A stretch of 9,335 nt of DNA from DYEC01 sp034434695 (GTDB lineage: Bacteria; Chloroflexota; Anaerolineae; Anaerolineales; Anaerolineaceae). This document shows positions 1-6,200 of this stretch, in pieces; the stretch's first letter is position 1; every line of letters begins with the position of its first letter. A program made the position numbers and the translations under genes. The stretch is taken from contig DAOTYY010000012.1 in assembly GCA_034434695.1 (NCBI GenBank), positions 1 to 9,335 on the forward strand, read 5' to 3'. Under the pieces are notes generated by a model. The model made no database searches. It was not told the DNA's origin and saw nothing but the letters and a program-made list of their open reading frames with translations.

Positions 1-125
1 GCCTTACTGTATCCTTCCTTTCCGTACTTCTCCCAGAAACCTTTACTTGTTTCATATTGACGAGTTACATGGGCAACTTTCAACGTATCGAGGTGGTCGA
101 GTATATAACTAGCTTCATCCGGCAT
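1..125 (-). CDS. 5' end of an unidentified divergent gene (partial)
   Basis: An open frame reads leftwards from an ATG whose complement is at 123-125 and runs off the window edge, giving 41 full codons. The start is supported by a strong ribosome binding site (TAAGGAGG on the - strand, 133-140) 7 bases before the ATG. The peptide begins MPDEASYILDHLDTLK and is hydrophilic and rich in charged and aromatic residues, with no signal peptide or membrane segment. I do not recognise the family, and 41 residues are too few to assign a function. It is divergent from the cas operon and shares its upstream region, so it could be an unrelated neighbour or an accessory gene. The call rests on the ribosome binding site plus an open frame with no stop to the edge. 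Confidence 0.55.
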   Translation of the reverse strand, partial: MPDEASYILDHLDTLKVAHVTRQYETSKGFWEKYGKEGYSK

Positions 126-158
126 CGGAGAGCCTCCTTAAATACTTCATCATAGAAA

Positions 159-186
159 GTATAAAGCATACATTTAATCTTTAACA
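159..186 (-). promoter_or_regulatory. Candidate promoter for the divergent gene
   Basis: Read on the - strand, TATACT (159-164) matches the -10 consensus at five of six positions and lies about 35 bases before the divergent ATG. The best -35 candidate, TGTTAA at 181-186 with a 16-base spacer, matches poorly, so only the -10 element is persuasive. This is a pattern match in AT-rich DNA. Confidence 0.25.
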
Positions 187-241
187 GGAGAAATTGCATC
201 CCTTCCAGACACATATGCTTAAAACACATTTCATATAAGGA

Positions 242-260
242 TGTTGCGGTAGCTGCAACA
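242..260. promoter_or_regulatory. Inverted repeat, candidate operator upstream of cas3
   Basis: TGTTGC (242-247) and GCAACA (255-260) form a perfect 6-bp inverted repeat around a 7-base centre (GGTAGCT). It lies about 86 bases upstream of the cas3 ATG in an otherwise AT-rich spacer and has no T-run after it, so it looks more like a dimeric regulator site than a terminator. The product of the next gene starts with an HTH and a WYL-type domain, so autoregulation through this site is a natural hypothesis. A 6-bp arm could occur by chance in 200 bases, so support is moderate. Confidence 0.4.
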
Positions 261-275
261 GCATGGTTGTATACT
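244..275 (+). promoter_or_regulatory. Candidate promoter of the cas operon
   Basis: TATACT at 270-275 is the best -10 match upstream of cas3. TTGCGG at 244-249 could serve as a -35 element, but the 20-base spacer is longer than usual, as might be seen at a regulator-dependent promoter. The inverted repeat at 242-260 would overlap the -35 and spacer. A second AT-rich option lies nearer the gene (TAGAAT at 318-323 with TTGGAA at 293-298, 19-base spacer). Neither is strong. Confidence 0.2.
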
Positions 276-345
276 TACTCTAGCAAAAATGATTGGAAAA
301 TTAATGAAAATATAACTTAGAATAGTCCTTAGCGAGAATACTGAA

Positions 346-3300
346 ATGAACCGGGGTGAAACAAAAGCCAGACGACTGTTGCAGGTTGAAAGTCTACTTT
401 TAGCACATCCGGAAGGATTGAGCCAGTCGGAAATAGCACGGCGATTGCAGGTGGATCGGGCTACCATCAATCGATACCTGGCAGATCTTCCTCCCTACAT
501 CTATATGGAAGATGATGGTCGGCTTAAGATCGACCGCAGTGCAGATCTTATTCATATACAATTAAACCTTCATGAAGCTTTGGCAGTTCATCTTTCTACT
601 CGCCTTCTTGCAACCCGGATGGATCGGCAGAACCCAAATGCGGCCTCTGCCCTGCGAAAACTCGGATTGTCCATGAAACGGTGGGCAGGTCGAATGAGCA
701 AGCACATCCTCCAATCTGCAGATATGATGGAGGAGCAGAGAAAGAACCAGGACCAGCGGTATGTACAGGTTTTGCAGGACCTAACAATTGCGTGGGCGAA
801 CTTAAAAAAGGTAAAAATTTGGCATCGTAGTGAGAGGGTAGGGAAAATATTCGAATACCTTGTATCCCCCTATTTTATCGAGCCCTATGCAGTAGGACAG
901 ACAACTCAGCTTATTTGTTTCAGTGAGCCGCCCGGAAAGTTGCGGACCTATAAAATCGAGCGTATCGAACGGACAGAACTCAGCAAGGAATCTTATGAAA
1001 TACCGGATGACTTCGATCCACGGGAGCTGTTAGCCGATGCGTGGGGAATCTGGTATACCGACGAAGAGCCTATAACCATAAAATTGAAATTCCATCCCAG
1101 GGTCGCTCATCGGGTACAGGAAACCCGTTGGCATCGATCCCAACAACTGATCGAACAGGAAGACGGATTTCTTCTGTGGATTGCTCAAGTTGCAGAGCCG
1201 AAAGAACTGCTTCCCTGGATTCGCGGTTGGGGAGCGGATTGCGAGGTACTGGAACCGGAGTCACTGCGCAAAGCGCTGGAGCAGGAGGCGAGGAGGTTGG
1301 CGGAGTTGTATAAGATTGTACTGCCTGCCGAACGCAAAAGCCAGTATTATGCCCATACCAAAGACGGCACGAATGAATACGAATGGCAACCATTGGTTGA
1401 GCATTTGACCCGGGTGGCTGAGTATGCTGCTGGATTCGGCTCTGATGCGGGCGTTACGGAACTGTCGAGGATCGCAGGGATGTTTCACGATCTAGGAAAG
1501 TATTCCAAGGAATTTCAATCGCGGTTGCGCGGCGCAAAAGTCAAGGTGGATCATGCCACCGCAGGGGCGAAGGAATTGCTTCAGGTTTTCAAAGGCACGC
1601 CGCAAGAACCGCTTGCTACCCTGCTGGCGTATTGTGTCAGCGGGCATCACACGGGGTTGCTTGATTACGGCAATCCGAGCGACCTGCCTGGCGATAGTAC
1701 ACTGATGGCGCGCTTAAAAACGAATGTATGTGATTACAGCGCCTATAAAAGCGAAGTGGATGTTTCGGTGCTGGAGCTTCCGCAGCGGTTGCACCTACGC
1801 CCGCTAAAGGGTCAACTGGGCTTTTCATTCGCATTTATGACGCGCATGGTGTATTCGGCACTGGTAGATGCTGATTTTCTGGAAACTGAAGAATTTATGC
1901 AGGGGAAAAAACCGCGCGGCGGACACGAGGACATCCCAACCCTTCGTGACAAGTTAAATGTCTACCTGAAAAAATACGATAACCCCACTAGCGATATCAA
2001 CCGCAAGCGAACCGAAACACTAAAGGCTTGTGTGAATAAATCGGAGAAAAAGCCTGGCTTTTTCAAACTGACCGTGCCAACAGGCGGCGGCAAGACCTTG
2101 GCTTCGATGGCGTTTGCGCTCAATCACGCCGCCGCACACGGCATGAAGCGCATCATCTACGTCATTCCCTTCACCACCATCATCGAGCAGAACGCGGGCG
2201 TCTTCAAGGAGATTCTCGGCGAAGAAAATGTGCTGGAGCATCACTCCAACTTCGATTGGGATGCACAACAGCGCGAGGCAGCAGAGCAAGCTGACGACCG
2301 CACGCACAGCATCTATGCCAAACTCAAACTAGCGGCGGAGAATTGGGATATTCCTGTAGTCGTCACGACCAACGTCCAGTTTTTCGAGTCGCTGTTTGCC
2401 AACAAATACTCACGCTGCCGCAAACTGCACAACATCGCCAAAAGCGTCATCGTCTTCGACGAAGCCCAAATGTTCCCGCGCGACTATCTGCGCCCCGCTA
2501 TGAGCGCGGTGTGGGAACTGGTGACCAATTACGGCGCGAGCGCGGTCTTCTGCACCGCCACGCAGCCCAACCTGGAGCGCTTCCTGCCCGCTGGCACGCC
2601 TGTCACGGAACTCGCGCCCAACCCACAGGAGTTGTTCGACTTTTACAAGCGGGTGGAGGTCAAGCCGCTGGCGGAAAAACTGCCCGATGACGAATTGATT
2701 GCGCGGCTGAAGGCGCGCAAGCAGGTTTTGTGCATCGTCAACACGCGCAAGCACGCCAGCGGATTGTTCGGACTGCTGGAGGGCGAGGGCAATTATCACC
2801 TTTCGACGTTGATGTGTCCCGCGCACCGTCGGCAAAAGTTGGCGGAGATTCGCCAAAGGCTGGAAAACGGTCAGGTGTGCCGCGTCATTTCCACGACGGT
2901 GATGGAGGCGGGCATTGACGTGGACTTTCCTGTCGGCTACCGCGCCCTCACGGGGCTGGATTCCATCAATCAGGCGGCGGGGCGCGTCAACCGTGAGATG
3001 AAGCGCGGCGTCAGCGAGATGTTCATCTTCGAGCCGCAGTCGGAGTTCATCAAGAAAACGCCGCGATACATTTCGCAGGCGGTGGAGGTTGCCCGCGCCG
3101 TCTTGCGCGACCATGCCGACATGCCGATTTCCATCCCCGCGATTGATGCGTATTTTGGGCGGCTTTACTCCCTGCAAGACCCGCAGGCATTCGATGTCAA
3201 GGGCATCATGGAATACTTCGATGACAGCGCTGGAAAATTCGAGTTTGCAAAGGCGGCGCAAGCATTCCAGGTCATCGAAGACCCGACCGAGACCGTGATT

Positions 3301-3561
3301 ATTCCGTTCAACGAGGAGGCGAAACATCTGATTGAAGAACTAAAATATACGCAGTATCCATCATCCATCCTGCGAAAATTGCAACCCTACACGGTTTCGA
3401 TTTATCAGGGCGAGTTCGAGGCGCTCAGCAGCAAGGGCGTAATTTTGACCATTGCGGAGGAATATGCGATTTTGAATCCAGAGCATTTCAACGAATACTA
3501 CTCGCCTGATAGAGGCATACTCGTCCCCGAAAGCGGTGGCGGGGAGGGGTTGTTTTTCTAG
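346..3561 (+). CDS. cas3: Cas3 nuclease-helicase with fused N-terminal HTH-WYL regulator
   Basis: This is the type I effector that unwinds and degrades the DNA strand exposed by Cascade. At 1071 aa it exceeds a usual I-C Cas3 (roughly 730-800) by about one regulator. Residues 7-62 form a winged HTH (SQSEIARRL, then DRATINRYL as recognition helix). About 138-215 resemble a WYL domain ending RTYKIERI (200-207), but the WYL tripeptide position reads TQL (187-189). About 243-322 match the WCX extension (FHPRVAHRV, GWGADCEVLEPESLR). The HD domain follows: H353, H381-D382, H403, H434-H435 and D508/D510. Helicase motifs are PTGGGKT (578-584), DEAQ (705-708), TAT (737-739), EAGIDVD (854-860) and QAAGRVNRE (876-884), so both active sites look intact. 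ATG 346 is the only good start, with a stop in frame at 313; its ribosome binding site is weak. The helicase half is much GC-richer than the regulator half. The Cas3 call is very secure; the fusion is seen directly as one open frame. Confidence 0.96.
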   Translation: MNRGETKARRLLQVESLLLAHPEGLSQSEIARRLQVDRATINRYLADLPPYIYMEDDGRLKIDRSADLIHIQLNLHEALAVHLSTRLLATRMDRQNPNAASALRKLGLSMKRWAGRMSKHILQSADMMEEQRKNQDQRYVQVLQDLTIAWANLKKVKIWHRSERVGKIFEYLVSPYFIEPYAVGQTTQLICFSEPPGKLRTYKIERIERTELSKESYEIPDDFDPRELLADAWGIWYTDEEPITIKLKFHPRVAHRVQETRWHRSQQLIEQEDGFLLWIAQVAEPKELLPWIRGWGADCEVLEPESLRKALEQEARRLAELYKIVLPAERKSQYYAHTKDGTNEYEWQPLVEHLTRVAEYAAGFGSDAGVTELSRIAGMFHDLGKYSKEFQSRLRGAKVKVDHATAGAKELLQVFKGTPQEPLATLLAYCVSGHHTGLLDYGNPSDLPGDSTLMARLKTNVCDYSAYKSEVDVSVLELPQRLHLRPLKGQLGFSFAFMTRMVYSALVDADFLETEEFMQGKKPRGGHEDIPTLRDKLNVYLKKYDNPTSDINRKRTETLKACVNKSEKKPGFFKLTVPTGGGKTLASMAFALNHAAAHGMKRIIYVIPFTTIIEQNAGVFKEILGEENVLEHHSNFDWDAQQREAAEQADDRTHSIYAKLKLAAENWDIPVVVTTNVQFFESLFANKYSRCRKLHNIAKSVIVFDEAQMFPRDYLRPAMSAVWELVTNYGASAVFCTATQPNLERFLPAGTPVTELAPNPQELFDFYKRVEVKPLAEKLPDDELIARLKARKQVLCIVNTRKHASGLFGLLEGEGNYHLSTLMCPAHRRQKLAEIRQRLENGQVCRVISTTVMEAGIDVDFPVGYRALTGLDSINQAAGRVNREMKRGVSEMFIFEPQSEFIKKTPRYISQAVEVARAVLRDHADMPISIPAIDAYFGRLYSLQDPQAFDVKGIMEYFDDSAGKFEFAKAAQAFQVIEDPTETVIIPFNEEAKHLIEELKYTQYPSSILRKLQPYTVSIYQGEFEALSSKGVILTIAEEYAILNPEHFNEYYSPDRGILVPESGGGEGLFF

Positions 3562-3567
3562 CCCGTA

Positions 3568-3607
3568 GGACAAACCTTCGGTTTGTCTATGCAAATCACA
3601 GGTTTGC
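3568..3607 (+). repeat. Twin tandem hairpins between cas3 and cas5c
   Basis: Two small palindromes follow the cas3 stop. The first pairs GACAAACC (3569-3576) with GGTTTGTC (3580-3587) around TTC. The second pairs GCAAATC (3591-3597) with GGTTTGC (3601-3607) around ACA, with one T-G wobble. The two resemble each other, and where they differ near the stem base an A-T pair becomes G-C, so pairing is kept. No T-run follows, so this is not a classical terminator. It could stabilise or partly attenuate the mRNA, or be a dispersed palindromic element. It fills the only sizeable gap in the operon. Confidence 0.6.
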
Positions 3608-3635
3608 GTCACAAAAATACGAAAGGAGGTTCATT

Positions 3636-4298
3636 ATGGGATACGGTATCACCATTCGCGTGCGCGGAGCCTACGCCCTGTTCACCCGATCAGAAATGAA
3701 GGTGGAAAGGGTCAGTTACGATGTCATCACCCCATCGGCGGCGCGCGGCATCATCGAGGCGGTCTATTGGAAGCCCGCCATCCGTTGGGTGATAGATAAA
3801 ATCCACGTCCTGAGCGAAATCCAGTTCACCAACATCCGCCGCAATGAGGTGAGCGAAAAAGCGTCTGTGGATAATGCCATGCAGGTTATGAAGGGAGCGC
3901 AAAAACCGCTTTACATTTCCGCAGTGGATAGCCGTCAGCAGCGCGCTTCGATGGTTCTGAAGGATGTAGATTACGTCATCGAGGCGCACTTCGAGTTGAC
4001 CGACAAGGCAGGTGCGGAGGACACTGAAGAAAAGCACTACAACATCGTCCTGCGCCGCCTGCGGCAAGGACAGCGCTTTCACGCGCCCTGTTTGGGAACG
4101 CGCGAATTCGGCGCGACAGTAGAACTCATCGAGGACAAGCGCGACATCCCCAAAAGCCCGCTGAAGGGCGTGCGCGATTTCGGCTGGATGCTCTACGATT
4201 TGGATTTTTCCAACCCGCGCGACATCCGCCCGAAGTTTTTCAAAGCCCAAATGGTGGACGGCGTGATTGACCTGAAGAGCGTGGAGGTGCGGCAATGA
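3636..4298 (+). CDS. cas5c: Cas5c (Cas5d) pre-crRNA endonuclease and Cascade subunit
   Basis: In type I-C, Cas5c replaces Cas6: it cuts pre-crRNA at the foot of the repeat hairpin and stays bound to the 5' handle in Cascade. The 220-aa length fits the family. The N-terminal ferredoxin-like fold begins GYGITIRVRGAYALFTR, followed by the conserved TPSAARGIIEAVYWKP stretch. Y44 sits where the catalytic tyrosine of the Bacillus halodurans enzyme (Y46) is expected. K133-H134, just before LRRLRQGQ, match the catalytic Lys-His pair by motif context. PCLGTREFGA is the typical C-terminal signature. These assignments come from recalled family motifs, not an alignment. A strong ribosome binding site (AAAGGAGGT, 3622-3630) fixes the start, in contrast to the weak one of cas3, consistent with more Cascade than Cas3. 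The stop overlaps the cas8c start by four bases (ATGA), implying translational coupling. Confidence 0.95.
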   Translation: MGYGITIRVRGAYALFTRSEMKVERVSYDVITPSAARGIIEAVYWKPAIRWVIDKIHVLSEIQFTNIRRNEVSEKASVDNAMQVMKGAQKPLYISAVDSRQQRASMVLKDVDYVIEAHFELTDKAGAEDTEEKHYNIVLRRLRQGQRFHAPCLGTREFGATVELIEDKRDIPKSPLKGVRDFGWMLYDLDFSNPRDIRPKFFKAQMVDGVIDLKSVEVRQ

Positions 4299-6178
4299 TT
4301 TTGCAAGCACTCTATAGCTACTATCAGATTTTGCTCAATGATCCTGATGTAGAGATTGCAGAGCCTGGTTATAGCAATGAACCTGTCAGCCACGTGGTCA
4401 ACTTGTCCCTGCAAGGCGATTTGCTGGATATCATTCCTTTATACGTTCCAGTTCAAATGGGAAAGAAAACCGTTGAGGTTCCCCGACGCCTGAATGTGCC
4501 AGAGCGAGTCAAACGTGCTGGCGTTAGCCCCAAGCCTAATTTCCTTTGTGACTATAGCGCTTTTATGTTGGGCGTTCCTGAACAAAAAGAGAAAGATAAG
4601 CAATACGGCTTAAAGCGTTTTGATGCCTTCCGTAAGCACAATATCGAAATCTTATCGAAAGTAGACAGCCCAATAGCCCGAGCGGTAATTGCATTTCTAC
4701 AAAAGCACGACCCGCAAAAAGCCAAGGAGCATCCAGTTATTGCCCGCCATCTGGAGGCGCTTACACAAGGCGACAATCTAATTTTTCAGGTGGAAGGCAA
4801 AAATGTACTGGATGACCCCGAAATACAGCGAGCTTGGGAAGATTATGCACTGGGACGGGAAGCTATTGAAATGCAATGCCTGGTGACGGGCGAGATTGAG
4901 CCTATTGCCCGACTGCATCCAGCTATCAAGGGTGTACGAGACGCGCAGACAAAAGGAGCGTCTCTGGTCAGTTTCAATCTGGACGCTTTTACATCGTATG
5001 GAAGAGAACAGGGTTCAAACTCACCAGTCAGCCGCCGTGTTGCTTCAGGCTACGGTGTGGCGCTCAATTATCTGCTTTCCAACCAGAATCCGAATCGCAA
5101 AATCTATTTGGGCGATACCACCGTCGTTTACTGGGCAGAAAGTGCAGATAAGCGTTATGCCAGCACGTTCCTGGCTTTCATCAATCCAGAATTTATCGAA
5201 GAATTGCCCGATGAAGAAGGAAAGGGCAAACGCGATAAAAGCGCCGAGAAAGTTATAAGTGATGTGGCTGAGAAAGTGGAACAAGGAAAAGCGCTAGACC
5301 TTGAAGCGTTGAGACGACAAGGTTTGGATGAGAACACGCGTTTTTATGTGTTGGGGCTTGCGCCCAGCGCGGCGCGGCTGGCGGTGCGTTTCTTTCTCAC
5401 CGAGCCGTTTGGCGTGTTCGCCGAGCGCATCATGCAGCACTACGCAGACCTGAAAATCGAGAAGGAATTCGCCAATCAGCCCGATTACCTTTCTCCCTAC
5501 CGCATTCTGGCGGAGTGCGTTTCACCCAAAGTGACACGGAGAGATGATGAAGTGAAACAGTCATGGTCACTTTTAGGCGGTGCATTGATGCGCGCCATTC
5601 TCATGGGGACACCATATCCTGAAGGATTGTACGCCGCTATCCTTAACCGCATTCGTCACGATAGCAATGAAGCCAACGACGAGGGTAGAATGTGGAACGT
5701 TAAGATAAACTATGTGCGTGTAGCATACATAAAAGCGCACCTGTTACGCAAATATGGTCGGTATGACCAAAATAAATATAAGGAGGCACTACAGATGTCA
5801 CTCAATGAATCGTATACCAATCCAGCCTACATACTGGGACGCTTATTCGCGGTTTTAGAAAAAGCGCAGAAAGATGCATTAGGACAAAATATTAATGCGA
5901 CCATCAAGGACCGTTATTTTTCATCAGCCTGCGCTACTCCAGCCACTGTGTTTCCCATACTTTTGAGACTATCACATCATCATACTACGAAAGCGGAATA
6001 TGGGGGAGTATCGGAAAAAAGAATTCAATCATTATTGAATATGCTGGAAGCTAAACCTTTCCCATCCCACTTAACTCTAGAGGAGCAAGGGATTTTTGTT
6101 CTGGGGTACTATCATCAGCGTGCGGCTTTTTATGGAACCAACAGCGAATCAATCGCTGAAAATGAATCAAAATCTTAA
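4295..6178 (+). CDS. cas8c: Cas8c (Csd1), large subunit of type I-C Cascade
   Basis: Cas8c recognises the PAM and holds the non-target strand in the I-C surveillance complex. The 627-aa product has the family hallmarks: the N-terminal MILQALYSYYQIL start, a conserved block with SFNLDAFTSYG, EQGSN and PVS (226-246), LGDTTVVYW (272-280), and LGLAPSAARLAVRFF (353-367). The C-terminal part from M501 is helical and corresponds to the small subunit, also made separately (see 5795-6178). The gene starts inside the cas5c stop (ATGA overlap) and ends 22 bases before cas7c. Composition is uneven: the part encoding about residues 350-412 is GC-rich (37 of 60 bases at 5341-5400) while other parts are near 40%, hinting at a recombinant patch. 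Family assignment is secure from motifs and position. Confidence 0.95.
   Translation: MILQALYSYYQILLNDPDVEIAEPGYSNEPVSHVVNLSLQGDLLDIIPLYVPVQMGKKTVEVPRRLNVPERVKRAGVSPKPNFLCDYSAFMLGVPEQKEKDKQYGLKRFDAFRKHNIEILSKVDSPIARAVIAFLQKHDPQKAKEHPVIARHLEALTQGDNLIFQVEGKNVLDDPEIQRAWEDYALGREAIEMQCLVTGEIEPIARLHPAIKGVRDAQTKGASLVSFNLDAFTSYGREQGSNSPVSRRVASGYGVALNYLLSNQNPNRKIYLGDTTVVYWAESADKRYASTFLAFINPEFIEELPDEEGKGKRDKSAEKVISDVAEKVEQGKALDLEALRRQGLDENTRFYVLGLAPSAARLAVRFFLTEPFGVFAERIMQHYADLKIEKEFANQPDYLSPYRILAECVSPKVTRRDDEVKQSWSLLGGALMRAILMGTPYPEGLYAAILNRIRHDSNEANDEGRMWNVKINYVRVAYIKAHLLRKYGRYDQNKYKEALQMSLNESYTNPAYILGRLFAVLEKAQKDALGQNINATIKDRYFSSACATPATVFPILLRLSHHHTTKAEYGGVSEKRIQSLLNMLEAKPFPSHLTLEEQGIFVLGYYHQRAAFYGTNSESIAENESKS
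5780..5786 (+). promoter_or_regulatory. Internal ribosome binding site for cas11c
   Basis: AAGGAGG lies inside the cas8c coding frame, 8 bases upstream of an in-frame ATG at 5795. It is as good a Shine-Dalgarno match as those of cas5c and cas2. Position and spacing fit the internal initiation known to produce the small subunit in type I-C systems. Confidence 0.85.
5795..6178 (+). CDS. cas11c: Cas11c small subunit, translated from within cas8c
   Basis: Type I-C Cascade needs a small subunit that is not a separate gene but is translated from an internal start near the 3' end of cas8c (shown for I-C, I-B and I-D systems). Here ATG 5795 is in the cas8c frame (codon 501), is preceded by AAGGAGG at 5780-5786, and gives 127 aa, the size expected for Cas11c. 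The product starts MSLNESYTNPAYILGRLFAVLEK and is mainly helical by inspection. It would line the Cascade belly and help stabilise the R-loop. Since it shares codons with cas8c, it is easily missed by gene callers. The sequence evidence is the start, ribosome binding site and length; actual expression is inferred from the family. Confidence 0.85.
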   Translation: MSLNESYTNPAYILGRLFAVLEKAQKDALGQNINATIKDRYFSSACATPATVFPILLRLSHHHTTKAEYGGVSEKRIQSLLNMLEAKPFPSHLTLEEQGIFVLGYYHQRAAFYGTNSESIAENESKS

Positions 6179-6200
6179 TAAATAGAGAGGAGAAAGGAGT

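Noticed and set aside
141..345. A second CRISPR array or degenerate repeat upstream of cas3
   Set aside because: I looked for the GTGGATTGAAAC repeat end and its complement here and saw neither.
231..470. - strand open frame (79 aa) across the cas3 promoter region and start
   Set aside because: No clear ribosome binding site was seen and it overlaps the conserved HTH coding region; the Cys-rich translation looks like a chance frame.
2410..3327. Long - strand open frame (305 aa) opposite the cas3 helicase region
   Set aside because: It lies wholly opposite well-conserved Cas3 motifs in GC-rich DNA, where stops are rare in the antisense frame, and its translation resembles no family I know.
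3569..3587. Rho-independent terminator after cas3
   Set aside because: The stem is good but no T-run follows, and a strong ribosome binding site with cas5c comes directly after; described as a hairpin element instead.
3690..4310. - strand open frame (206 aa) opposite cas5c
   Set aside because: It mirrors the cas5c coding frame in GC-rich sequence and has no recognisable motifs; cas5c on the + strand is certain.
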